DNA of 49,368 nucleotides. Source: CAVPLU01 sp050012535. Lineage in GTDB: Archaea; Thermoproteota; Bathyarchaeia; 40CM-2-53-6. Where the stretch lies: contig JBEKGZ010000003.1 in NCBI GenBank assembly GCA_050012535.1, positions 1-49,368 of the forward strand, given 5' to 3'. Below the pieces are notes generated by a model that saw nothing but the letters and a program-made list of their open reading frames with translations, made no database searches and was not told the DNA's origin. Each line of letters begins with the position of its first letter. Within the stretch, counting starts at the first letter, position 1. Both the position numbers and the translations under genes were made by a program. Shown in pieces: positions 24,432-32,358 of this stretch.

Positions 24432-25766
24432 ATGGCGCACAGGATAAAGACTGTCATCATGGGCGCTGCGGGAAGAGATTTTCACAACTTCAACGTATTC
24501 TTCAGGAAACGGCCGGAGTATGAAGTGGTAGTGTTCACTGCAGCTCAGATACCCGGCATTGAGAAGAGGGACTATCCGTCGGTTCTTGCGGGGTCGCTCT
24601 ATCCGAAGGGAATCCCTATCATGCCGGAAGAGCAGCTTCCGACACTAATCAGAGAGAAGGATGTCGAGCTTGTGGTTCTTGCCTACAGCGATCTCTCATA
24701 TGACGATGTCATGCACAAGGCATCCGTTGTGGGCGCAAATGGGCCGGACTTCATCCTCATGGGTCCCAAGAACACGATGCTCAAGGCCAAAGTGCCAGTA
24801 GTATCTGTCTGTGCAGTCAGGACCGGAGCGGGCAAGAGCACCGTCTCCAGAGCCGTGGCGAGAGTCATCAAAGCACGTGGAAAAAGGGTCGTCGTCGTTC
24901 GTCATCCAATGCCCTACGGCGACCTCGAAACTGAAACCGTCCAAAGATTCGCGACCTATGATGACATGGACAAGGAGAAATGTACAATCGAAGAGAGAGA
25001 AGAATACGAGCCGCACATTGACCAGGGAAACGTCGTCTACGCTGGCGTAGACTACGAGAAGATCCTTCTCGCTGCCGAGAATGAAGCTGATGTAGTCCTG
25101 TGGGACGGAGGAAATAATGACCTGCCGTTCTACAAGCCAGACTTCAACGTGGTCGTTGCAGATCCTCACAGGGCTGGAAACGAACTCTCATACTACCCTG
25201 GTGAAACGAACGTCAGGATGGCAGATGTGGTGGTTATCAACAAGGTGGATAGTGCCCCACCTGAGGGTGTGCGACAAGTCCGCGAAAACATAAAGCAGCT
25301 AAACCCGACCGCCACGATCGTTGAAGCGGCGTCCACGATCCACGTTGATGATCCATCCCTCATTAAGGGTAAGAACGTTCTGGTTGTCGAAGACGGTCCC
25401 ACAGTCACTCATGGGCAGATGAGAGAAGCAGTTGGCGCGATCGCAGCGCACCAATACGGAGCGCACGAATTGGTGAATCCGAGACCATTTGCTGTCGGTT
25501 CGATCAAGAGAATATACGAGAAGTATCCTCATATCGGTGATGTTCTGCCCGCAATGGGGTATGGAACCGAGCAAATCAAAGAGCTGGAACAGACAATAGA
25601 GAAGACCCGGTGCGACTCCGTGCTCTTCGGAACACCGATAGATCTCCGTCGAATCATGAAAGTTAACAAGCCGGCTGCCAGGGTCCGATACGAGATACGC
25701 GAAGTCACAAAGCCCAGTCTAGAGGAGCTTCTGGACAAGTTCTTCAAGCAATTGAAGAAGGCATAG
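24432..25766 (+). CDS. P-loop GTPase related to cyclic 2,3-diphosphoglycerate synthetase (COG2403)
   Basis: The protein opens with a Rossmann-like half (TVIMGAAGRDFHNFNV, YEVVVFTAAQIPGI) and continues with a P-loop VCAVRTGAGKSTVSRAV near residue 140, then VVLWDGGNNDLPF and VVINKVDSAP. This two-part layout is shared by archaeal cyclic 2,3-diphosphoglycerate synthetase and the uncharacterised COG2403 group; I favour COG2403, since cPGS itself is best known from methanogens. A ribosome site GAGGG (24421-24425) precedes the ATG at 24432, and a TATA element at 24381-24388 excludes the longer frame from 24348. The role is inferred only. Confidence 0.8.
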   Translation: MAHRIKTVIMGAAGRDFHNFNVFFRKRPEYEVVVFTAAQIPGIEKRDYPSVLAGSLYPKGIPIMPEEQLPTLIREKDVELVVLAYSDLSYDDVMHKASVVGANGPDFILMGPKNTMLKAKVPVVSVCAVRTGAGKSTVSRAVARVIKARGKRVVVVRHPMPYGDLETETVQRFATYDDMDKEKCTIEEREEYEPHIDQGNVVYAGVDYEKILLAAENEADVVLWDGGNNDLPFYKPDFNVVVADPHRAGNELSYYPGETNVRMADVVVINKVDSAPPEGVRQVRENIKQLNPTATIVEAASTIHVDDPSLIKGKNVLVVEDGPTVTHGQMREAVGAIAAHQYGAHELVNPRPFAVGSIKRIYEKYPHIGDVLPAMGYGTEQIKELEQTIEKTRCDSVLFGTPIDLRRIMKVNKPAARVRYEIREVTKPSLEELLDKFFKQLKKA

Positions 25767-25784
25767 CGGGGCGGCGTCTTCTTC

Positions 25785-26903
25785 TTAGATCGCGCGTTTG
25801 ACAGAATCGGTGACGTACTGGAGTTCTGTCTGTTTCAGCATCGGGTGCACCGGCAGGGAAAATACTTGCCGACACGCTCGTTCTGTCTCGGGCAAAGCGC
25901 TTCTTCGTGTCGACTGTAGGTCACGGTAGTACGGGAGTATGTGAACAGGTGACTCGTAGTACACTGAGCAGCCAATGTTCTTTGAGCGAAGCTTCTCAAC
26001 GAGTTTGTTTCGCTTGCCTGCGTTGGCTCCACGTAGTCGTGACGTGAAGAGGTACCATGCGTGCTTTCTACCCGCTGGTTCCTTGGGCATGACCAATTTT
26101 CCCAAGACGCCTAGTTTCTCTGAAAGGTATTCCGCGTTCTTCCTGCGGTCCTGCAGAAAACCGGGCAGTCTCTTCAGTTGGACAGTGCCTATCGCCGCGG
26201 CCATCTCAGGCATGCGGTAGTTGTGCCCTTGCCTAGCAACCCAATACGGGCGTTCTTCTCCATGGGTTCTGATCCTCTTGATTTGTTCGGCTAAGTCGTC
26301 ATCATTCGTCGTGATCATCCCTCCCTCTCCTGTGGTCATGTTCTTCCCGGCGTAGAAGCTGAAGCAGGCAGCATCGCCAAGGGAGCCGGCCTTTCGGCCG
26401 TTGTATTCTGCTCCATGTGCTTGGGCCGCGTCTTCGATGACGACGATTCCGCGATTGCGTGCCAATTCGGTTATCGGATCCATGTCGGCACAGAGACCGT
26501 ACATGTGCACTGGCATTATGACCTTCGTCGCACGAGTGAGCACTGCCTCAATTGATTCACGCGTAATGCAGTAAGTATCTGCATCAATGTCTGCGAATGC
26601 CGGCTTGCCGCCTGCCAGAACAACAGCACCTGCGGTGGCAGAGAATGTGAAAGAAGGAACTACTACCTCATCCCCCGGCTGGATCCCAGCTGCCAAGAGA
26701 GAGGAGTGCAAAGCGGCGGTGCCCGAGGAGACGGCGATCGCGTGTTTTGCTCCAACGAATTTGGCGAACTCCTTCTCGAACTGCAGTACCCTAGGTCCTC
26801 GTCCACTCTTCTCAGTGAGGATCCCGCTCTTGAGAACCTCGACGACTGCCTCGATCTCCTCTTTTCCCATGGAGGGCTGATTGATGGGTATCATGTCGCG
26901 CAT
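25785..26903 (-). CDS. DegT/DnrJ/EryC1/StrS aminotransferase
   Basis: A PLP enzyme that transaminates keto-sugars on nucleotide carriers, usually for surface glycans. Seen: IPINQPSMGKEEI at the start, AVSSGTAALHSSL for PLP phosphate, VIEDAAQAHGAEYNG, and the lysine-bearing CFSFYAGKNMTTGEGGMI (Schiff-base Lys). About 370 residues is family-typical. The Met at 26903 is chosen because a TATA-like stretch near 26939-26953 would be too close to the first ATG at 26933. No sugar epimerase or dehydratase is next to it, so its partners are elsewhere; the glycosyltransferases at 12-15 kb may use its product. Confidence 0.88.
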   Translation of the reverse strand: MRDMIPINQPSMGKEEIEAVVEVLKSGILTEKSGRGPRVLQFEKEFAKFVGAKHAIAVSSGTAALHSSLLAAGIQPGDEVVVPSFTFSATAGAVVLAGGKPAFADIDADTYCITRESIEAVLTRATKVIMPVHMYGLCADMDPITELARNRGIVVIEDAAQAHGAEYNGRKAGSLGDAACFSFYAGKNMTTGEGGMITTNDDDLAEQIKRIRTHGEERPYWVARQGHNYRMPEMAAAIGTVQLKRLPGFLQDRRKNAEYLSEKLGVLGKLVMPKEPAGRKHAWYLFTSRLRGANAGKRNKLVEKLRSKNIGCSVYYESPVHILPYYRDLQSTRRSALPETERACRQVFSLPVHPMLKQTELQYVTDSVKRAI

Positions 26904-27179
26904 TGAGTTCACTGCCCAGGCTTCTCGTATCATGATCGAAAATCTAAGTGTTTCCCGTCAGAAAGCTATCAGATAGAAGCGGTCCGTTGCACGCGTCGCA
27001 CCGATTCTTCAATGCGAGTGCAGATCAGCGAAGATCAAGTCAGCGTCTCGGTGCAGTTGATTCGTGATCGAGGGAGAATCGAACGTCGTCTTCCACGGTG
27101 TTACAAGTTAGGGGAGATCCGAAAATGTGCAAGCGAGTCCAAACGTGACCTGTTCGGAGGGCGCATTCGGACGCAACAC

Positions 27180-27187
27180 TTATATAA
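27180..27187 (+). promoter_or_regulatory. TATA box of thermosome gene
   Basis: TTATATAA, the best TATA box in the window, 49 bp before the TTG at 27236. The predicted leader is about 28 nt and carries GAGGT at 27222-27226 as ribosome site. The rest of the 332-bp stretch from 26904 to 27235 shows only this and the TATA-like signal of the aminotransferase. Confidence 0.8.
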
Positions 27188-27235
27188 AGACCGATTTTTG
27201 GTTTCGGTGTTCTTTGAAAACTGAGGTTATGATGT

Positions 27236-28879
27236 TTGGCCGCTCAATTTGCGGGGCAACCTATCTTGATCCTGAGGGAAGGGACATCACGTGCAACCGG
27301 CCGGGATGCACAACACGCTAGCATCGCTGCAGCTCGTATCGTTGCAGAGTCCGTAAAGTCCTCTTTGGGTCCCAAAGGAATGGATAAGATGCTAGTCGAC
27401 GGTTTCGGAGATGTCACGATCACAAACGACGGTGCGACAATCCTCGATGAAATGGAGGTTCAACACCCATCGGCAAAGATGTTGGTAGAAGTGGCGAAGA
27501 CCCAGGATGACGAGGTTGGAGACGGAACGACAACAGTTGTCCTGTTGGCTGGAGAGCTTCTTGGCAAAGGCGAACAGATGCTCGACAAAGATGTTCACCC
27601 GATGATAGTGGTGGATGGGTACAAGCTCGCGGCTGAGAAGGCTCTTGAGATCCTTGAGGACATTGCAATCAAAGTCGACCCCATGGACAAGTCTATGCTC
27701 AAGAAAGTCGCAAGCATCGCTCTAGCCACCAAGATGCTGTCGGAGTACGCCGACGAAGTGAGCGATTTCGTTGTCCGAGCGGTCTTGGAAGTAGCGGAGA
27801 AAGATGCGAAAGGCTACAAGGTCGACATAGACAATATCAAGGTCGAGAAGAAGCCCGGCCAATCGATATCGGATACCACACTGATCCAAGGTGTGCTATT
27901 GGACAAAGAGGTCGTTCATCCCGGAATGCCCAAACGCGTAGAGAACGCAAAGATCGTGCTTCTGAACTGCCCGCTAGAAGTTGAGAAGACGGAATTCGAT
28001 GCGAAACTCAACATAAAGAATCCGGATCAGATGAAGGCGTTCCTAGACGAAGAGGAGAAGATGTTGCGTGACATGGTCGACAAGATTGCGTCCGCGGGTG
28101 CGAACGTTGCCATATGCGAGAAGGGAATCGACGATGTCGCACAGCACTTCCTTGCTAAGAAGGGCGTTCTCGCAGTACGCCGAGTCAAGCAGTCCGATAT
28201 GGAGAAACTTGTGAAAGCGACCGGCGCACATGTGGTCACCAACCTTGAAGACCTAGGAAGTAGGGATCTGGGCAGCGCGCAGCTCGTCGAGGAAAGAAAG
28301 GTTGGCGATGACAAGATGACTTTCGTAGAAGGCTGTAAGAACCCGAAAGCTGTGACAGTGCTGGTTAGAGGCGGCACCCAGCGAATTGTTGACGAAGCAG
28401 AGCGAGCCATCCACGACGCGCTCTGCGTGGTCAGAGACGTCGTAGTCAACCCCAAAGTCGTCGCAGGCGGGGGAGCTCCCGAAGCAGAAATGGCAAAGCG
28501 ACTACGAGCATACGCTGACAAGTTCTCAGGCAGAGAACAGCTCGCCGTCCAAGCGTTTGCCGAAGCTCTAGAATCAATACCCATGGCACTTGCAGAGAAT
28601 GCCGGAATGGACCCGATCGACACTCAAGTTGAGTTGAGAACAAAACACGGGAAAGGAGCCATATGGGCGGGCGTCGACCCATTCAAGGGAAAGGTTGCAG
28701 ATATGGCGAAGCAGAACGTATACGAGCCTCTGGCAGTTAAGATCCAACTCGTCCAGTCAGCCAGCGAAGCAGCAGGGATGATTCTGAAAATAGACGACGT
28801 TATCGCTGCGTCAAAGAAGGAAATGAAAGGGCCACCAAAGGGGCCAGAAGAGAGTGGTGAAGAAGCGGGCGAGTACTAG
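27236..28879 (+). CDS. thsA: Thermosome subunit (group II chaperonin)
   Basis: An ATP-driven folding chamber subunit of 547 residues. Signs: QPILILREGTSRATGRDAQ, SLGPKGMDKMLVD, VTITNDGATIL near residue 60, the catalytic QDDEVGDGTTTVVLLAGEL near 88, and PKVVAGGGAPE with KGAIWAGVD in the C-terminal equatorial part. The C-terminus lacks the usual Gly-Gly-Met tail and instead ends in an acidic SGEEAGEY. Only one subunit gene is seen here; others may lie elsewhere. The TTG at 27236 has a strong promoter at 27180. The end overlaps the rpoK start by 26 bp in another frame. Confidence 0.97.
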   Translation: MAAQFAGQPILILREGTSRATGRDAQHASIAAARIVAESVKSSLGPKGMDKMLVDGFGDVTITNDGATILDEMEVQHPSAKMLVEVAKTQDDEVGDGTTTVVLLAGELLGKGEQMLDKDVHPMIVVDGYKLAAEKALEILEDIAIKVDPMDKSMLKKVASIALATKMLSEYADEVSDFVVRAVLEVAEKDAKGYKVDIDNIKVEKKPGQSISDTTLIQGVLLDKEVVHPGMPKRVENAKIVLLNCPLEVEKTEFDAKLNIKNPDQMKAFLDEEEKMLRDMVDKIASAGANVAICEKGIDDVAQHFLAKKGVLAVRRVKQSDMEKLVKATGAHVVTNLEDLGSRDLGSAQLVEERKVGDDKMTFVEGCKNPKAVTVLVRGGTQRIVDEAERAIHDALCVVRDVVVNPKVVAGGGAPEAEMAKRLRAYADKFSGREQLAVQAFAEALESIPMALAENAGMDPIDTQVELRTKHGKGAIWAGVDPFKGKVADMAKQNVYEPLAVKIQLVQSASEAAGMILKIDDVIAASKKEMKGPPKGPEESGEEAGEY

Positions 28880-29135
28880 GCGCCAACAGTCCGCTCTGAT
28901 CGGCCCTCGCAAACTCACGCGTTTCGAGAGGGCGAGAGTGGTTGGCGCTCGTGCTCTCCAGATTGCATTGGGAGCTCCTGTTCTGATCGACGTTGATCCT
29001 GGAACCATGTCCGCCGTAGACATAGCCATGCAGGAACTAGAGGCCGGCGCGCTTCCGATCAGCATTAGAAGGACCCTACCAGACGGAACGAGCCAGAACA
29101 TCCCCTTGAAATCAATCCTGAAACAGGAAAGCTAG
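28854..29135 (+). CDS. rpoK: DNA-directed RNA polymerase subunit K (Rpo6/Rpb6)
   Basis: The small subunit that stabilises the largest polymerase subunit, homologous to bacterial omega and eukaryotic Rpb6. The family core LTRFERARVVGARALQIALGAPVLI occupies residues 21-45 and DVDPGTMSAVDIAMQELEAGALPISIRR the next part. It starts at a GTG (28854) that lies 26 bp inside the end of the thermosome gene, so the two are co-transcribed and coupled. The N-terminal 20 basic residues vary between species and there is no better start inside them. Confidence 0.93.
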   Translation: MVKKRASTRRQQSALIGPRKLTRFERARVVGARALQIALGAPVLIDVDPGTMSAVDIAMQELEAGALPISIRRTLPDGTSQNIPLKSILKQES

Positions 29136-29136
29136 G

Positions 29137-29358
29137 ATGACAGAAGTCACGCGCGAAAGCGTCACAGAAGCAGAAGAGAGCAAGTACTGGCGCTACGCGC
29201 TCATAATACTGATCATAGTCTCATCGTTCTTCCTGGTACTCAGGTTCTCAGGCCGAGCCTTAACGGTCGTAGAATTCGAGATACTCGTCATCTACTTGCC
29301 AACTCTCGTCTCTGCCCTGGTCTATGCGAATACGATTCGCCACATGATTCAACGGTGA
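29137..29358 (+). CDS. Small membrane protein, 73 aa
   Basis: Two membrane helices are seen: residues 21-39 (ALIILIIVSSFFLVLRF) and 46-64 (VVEFEILVIYLPTLVSALVY). A short soluble acidic N-terminus precedes them. The ATG follows the rpoK stop by one base, so this is the third gene of the thermosome-rpoK transcript. No homologous family is known to me; it might be a lineage-specific partner. Confidence 0.65.
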   Translation: MTEVTRESVTEAEESKYWRYALIILIIVSSFFLVLRFSGRALTVVEFEILVIYLPTLVSALVYANTIRHMIQR

Positions 29359-29371
29359 GGGGCGCGCACTT

Positions 29372-29749
29372 CTATCCAAAGTAACGCTGTGGCATGACAA
29401 GCGGATACAGAGGGCGTGTCACCTGCTCCTGAACAGACAGGCGCGGCTGAACCGGGCCAGCCCAACAGAGCGGGCAAAACACTATCCCGGATGAGAAGCG
29501 CACGCATGATCTGCAGAGTGTGCGACCGCACCGTCCACAGAGGTGCGAGGCCATTGCTTGTGGATGGAAGGAGCATCCAACGTGCACTTCAGGCTCAGCT
29601 GTCATTGGCGGCTCAGTTGTCACTGTCTCAGATTCAACCTCGGTTGAAGGAGAGAAGATCTTGACTCCGCACTTCGAACAGTAGTTCGCCTCGTCTCGGT
29701 TCTCATGTTCACAGCTGGGACACTCTATCACCATAATCATCATCTTCAT
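29372..29749 (-). CDS. Zinc-ribbon and B-box-like zinc-finger protein
   Basis: Two zinc modules in a 125-residue protein. The first, near residue 10, is a classic zinc ribbon with CPSC and CSKCG. The second, residues 59-96, has C-x2-H...C-x2-C...C-x2-C...C-x2-C spacing like a B-box or RING-like finger (CSFHP, CGRCGRT, CRSCV, CPLC). A Glu/Thr-rich linker joins them. The C-terminus is short and no membrane segment is seen. It could be a protein-protein adaptor. The likely start is the internal Met (MVIECPSCEH, 29734 or 29731 region), because the family begins near there. It converges with the small membrane gene. Confidence 0.75.
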   Translation of the reverse strand: MKMMIMVIECPSCEHENRDEANYCSKCGVKIFSPSTEVESETVTTEPPMTAEPEVHVGCSFHPQAMASHLCGRCGRTLCRSCVRFSSGIVFCPLCWAGPVQPRLSVQEQVTRPLYPLVMPQRYFG

Positions 29750-29816
29750 TTTCTTTCTCTGAGCAGTTAACCTTTGCTGCTCGGTTGGTCGTGCGAAGCC
29801 TTGTTGCTGCAGGTTC

Positions 29817-30398
29817 TCACTCTATGACAGGCTTACCGTCCTCAAGTCGGAGTCTTATGAGCGTCTTGACCTTCACTCCCGTTTCCTTCTTCACGCGTTC
29901 GACGCCTCTGAACTCCACTCTCTCAATGACTGATACAGCGTCCGCCATCTTGATCCCATGAGAGAGGAGTTCCTTGATGATCGCAACATAGGTTCCGCCC
30001 GTAGCGATTATGGAATCAACCAGTAGCACCGAGTCTCCTGACTGCAGACCGTTCGCGTACATCGTCTCCTCCGCATATCCAGTCCTCTTCACGATCTTGA
30101 TTTCACTGGGCAACATGTAGGATTTCTTCCTGATAACGAGCATCGGAACACCCGTAACGAGGCTGAGCGCTGCTGCAATCTGAATCCCCATCGCCTCAGG
30201 CGTAATGATTTTGTTCGAGCGCTTGACATCACTGATCCTCGCAACTTCGAACGCGCAGCCCCAGAGCGCCTCGGTTGGGATCTCAGGAACGCCTGAGCTG
30301 AGTGGGTTCACGACGTATTCATAGTAGCCCTCTTTTGACGGGATGCGGACAATCGTTGCTTTCCGAAGGTCCTCCCTTATTGCCTCGAGCCAGTCCAT
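29817..30398 (-). CDS. hpt: Hypoxanthine/purine phosphoribosyltransferase, archaeal Hpt type
   Basis: Salvages a purine base with PRPP into the nucleotide. It matches archaeal Hpt: the N-terminus with EGYYEYVVNPLSSGVP, NKIITPEAMGIQIAAALSL, MLVIRKKSYMLPSEI, and the PRPP loop VLLVDSIIATGGT. The second acidic residue of the PRPP motif, usually Asp (DD), is Ser here. The start was moved from 30512 to ATG 30398 because MDWLEAIREDL begins the family, and the extra 38 residues have no counterpart. It lies 82 bp downstream of rimI on the same strand. Confidence 0.88.
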   Translation of the reverse strand: MDWLEAIREDLRKATIVRIPSKEGYYEYVVNPLSSGVPEIPTEALWGCAFEVARISDVKRSNKIITPEAMGIQIAAALSLVTGVPMLVIRKKSYMLPSEIKIVKRTGYAEETMYANGLQSGDSVLLVDSIIATGGTYVAIIKELLSHGIKMADAVSVIERVEFRGVERVKKETGVKVKTLIRLRLEDGKPVIE

Positions 30399-30480
30399 GG
30401 AATGAACACATGGCATTGCGGAGCATCTATCATACATAGCATTTACGCACGGAACGAGACCGAATACCCGAATAGATCGC

Positions 30481-30999
30481 TCAAGCCAGAGTGCTCTGTG
30501 AGGGCAGGTCATTGCCCCCGAGGGGGGCTACCATCACCAATGCCTCTGCTCCATCGGCATAATAGTGGGACACTCGCCTTGCTAGTGAGAATTCCAGTTT
30601 CTCGTACAACTTGATCCCCGTTTCGTTCGTCGCCCGCACCTCTAGGTAACATTCATCGGCCCTCATCTCCTGCAGTGCGTCAAGTGCCTGCTTCACAAGC
30701 TCTGAGGCAATGCCGGCTCTCCTGTATTCGGGCATCACGGCTACGGAGATGATGTGCCCTTTTCGCACGAACTTCAATCGCTTGATATCCGAGAATCCGT
30801 GCTCGATTCGGCACATTATGTAGCCGACTATCTGAGTTCCAACCTGGGCTACTTTGAAGGCACTGGGGCAGTTCTGGAATGTGTCCATAAAGAAGAATGA
30901 TGCATAGTTCTCAGGAAGACATGTCCTATTGATCTCGATGACGGATTCAAGATCTTTAGTATTGAACTGTCGCAAGGAGAACTTCGTTTCCGTCAGCAT
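30481..30999 (-). CDS. rimI: N-terminal protein acetyltransferase (Ard1/RimI family)
   Basis: Transfers acetyl from acetyl-CoA to protein N-termini. It shows FSLRQFNTKDLESVIEINR, TCLPENYASFFF, GYIMCRIEHGFSDI, the acetyl-CoA loop SVAVMPEYRRAGIASELV (RRxGIA), and a C-terminal ADECYLEVRATNETGIKLYEKLEF, closely like archaeal Ard1. The ATG at 30999 (MLTETKFSL) is preferred over 31044, because a TATA box (31034-31039) lies between them. The gene converges with nothing and is divergent from the M50 protease gene. Confidence 0.9.
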   Translation of the reverse strand: MLTETKFSLRQFNTKDLESVIEINRTCLPENYASFFFMDTFQNCPSAFKVAQVGTQIVGYIMCRIEHGFSDIKRLKFVRKGHIISVAVMPEYRRAGIASELVKQALDALQEMRADECYLEVRATNETGIKLYEKLEFSLARRVSHYYADGAEALVMVAPLGGNDLPSQSTLA

Positions 31000-31033
31000 C
31001 GCAATTCTAGCGCCACATGTGACTGCAGGGATA

Positions 31034-31039
31034 CTATAA
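31034..31039 (-). promoter_or_regulatory. TATA box of rimI
   Basis: TTATAG on the minus strand, 37 bp before the ATG at 30999. It falls just downstream of the longer frame's first start at 31044, so translation must begin at 30999. Confidence 0.5.
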
Positions 31040-31077
31040 GGCATTTGGACCGCAGCTTCTGGATGGAATCAATACGT

Positions 31078-31087
31078 TTAAGTAAAA
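31078..31087 (+). promoter_or_regulatory. TATA-like element of the M50 protease gene
   Basis: TTTAAGTAAA on the plus strand. It would start transcription near 31108 and supports translation from TTG 31129 rather than from 31045. Confidence 0.4.
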
Positions 31088-31128
31088 TCGCCTTTCGATC
31101 CAATGGCCTCAACGGTAGGAATCACAAT

Positions 31129-32259
31129 TTGTCATCGGTTTCATGGAGCTTCTCGACTAGGGATAGTACCCATCCTGACCTGACAGAGCTAAGAAGAATT
31201 GTTCAGCTCAGGTTCAATGTGACTGATGCTTATGTTGATGAGCACGGAATTCCGAGTTTTCGCGTAGACAGGGAAGCTGCCAAGGACAAATTCCAAGCCC
31301 TGATAGGCGATCTGAAGCCGCTTCAGCTGAGTGCATCAGTTCGTTCTGACTCGGACAGACTTCTAATAAGGATCTTTCAGAGAATCCAGGCGCGGCGCTC
31401 GAACCCGCTCATTAATGTCGTGTTGATGGTTGCGACGATCGGAACCATACTCTTCGCAAGCTACAGTCTCACCTACTCCATGGATCCGCAAGTCCTCAAG
31501 ACGGTCTTCGGGCATCTCGACCTCAATGTGCAGGTCGCGATGTTCGCAGGATCGATCTTCGGGATAATTGCACTCCACGAATCAGGGCACAAGCTGGCAG
31601 CCTGGAACCATCGGATGGATTCCACTTTTCCATACTTCATTCCTGGCCCGCCCCCGTTTGGAACATTCGGCGCGGTGATTTCCTTGAAGAGTCCTCCCGC
31701 AAATCGAGACCAACTGTTCGATCTCGGATTCAGTGGACCTGCGGTTGGATTCATCGTTACAATAGCGGTTGCGATTATCAGCATACTTACTGCACCACTC
31801 GTTCCAGAGGTGCAGGTGGAAAGTCTCGTGAGTCAGGGGTTGCTTTCTGTTCAAGCATGGCCGAAGACTCCATTGCTAATGATTCTTCTCAGCTACCTCG
31901 ATATCCGAGCTGTCCCGCCGGGGCAGACACTAGTGCTCACTCAGGTGGCTTTCGCGGCTGAAATTGGAGCATTGATTACTTTTCTAAACATAATCCCGGC
32001 GTGGCAGCTTGATGGTGGCCACATTATGAGGGCTGCCCTCGGTCCCCAGGGACACCGAATCGCAACTGTCATAGGACTCGTTGGTCTGGCTCTCGCAGGA
32101 TTCTGGCCTTTCGCGCTACTGATTCTTGTCATGATGTTCACACGTGGCGGATTGGCGGGCGTCGAGCCCTTGGACGATGTCTCATCACTCTCCAAGAGCA
32201 GAAAGATCCTATTTGCCTTGGCGATCGCAGTACTTGTCCTCTGCTTCATGATGTTCTGA
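31129..32259 (+). CDS. Site-2-type membrane metalloprotease (M50)
   Basis: An intramembrane zinc protease that would cut membrane-bound regulators or signals. The active-site HESGH is in IFGIIALHESGHKLA (about residue 150), and the third ligand appears in IIPAWQLDGGH. About six to seven membrane helices flank these: near residues 103-125, 150-170, 200-222, 285-310, and two at the C-terminus. A soluble N-terminal region of about 90 residues lies before the first helix, unusual for minimal M50 enzymes and shared by the archaeal/plant EGY1-like group. TTG 31129 is chosen from the TATA-like element. It is divergent from rimI and no substrate is near. Confidence 0.85.
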   Translation: MSSVSWSFSTRDSTHPDLTELRRIVQLRFNVTDAYVDEHGIPSFRVDREAAKDKFQALIGDLKPLQLSASVRSDSDRLLIRIFQRIQARRSNPLINVVLMVATIGTILFASYSLTYSMDPQVLKTVFGHLDLNVQVAMFAGSIFGIIALHESGHKLAAWNHRMDSTFPYFIPGPPPFGTFGAVISLKSPPANRDQLFDLGFSGPAVGFIVTIAVAIISILTAPLVPEVQVESLVSQGLLSVQAWPKTPLLMILLSYLDIRAVPPGQTLVLTQVAFAAEIGALITFLNIIPAWQLDGGHIMRAALGPQGHRIATVIGLVGLALAGFWPFALLILVMMFTRGGLAGVEPLDDVSSLSKSRKILFALAIAVLVLCFMMF

Positions 32260-32358
32260 AGGCACAAGGGAATACTGATACTCGTCTCTCTGATTTACAT
32301 TTCGCGCGGCACGAGCTAGACAACGTACGCATCGTCGAATGCGTAGGTCGTTGTCAAG

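Noticed and set aside
27012..27224. Plus-strand frame of 70 aa before the thermosome
   Set aside because: It covers the thermosome TATA box and leader, so it cannot be a stable gene.
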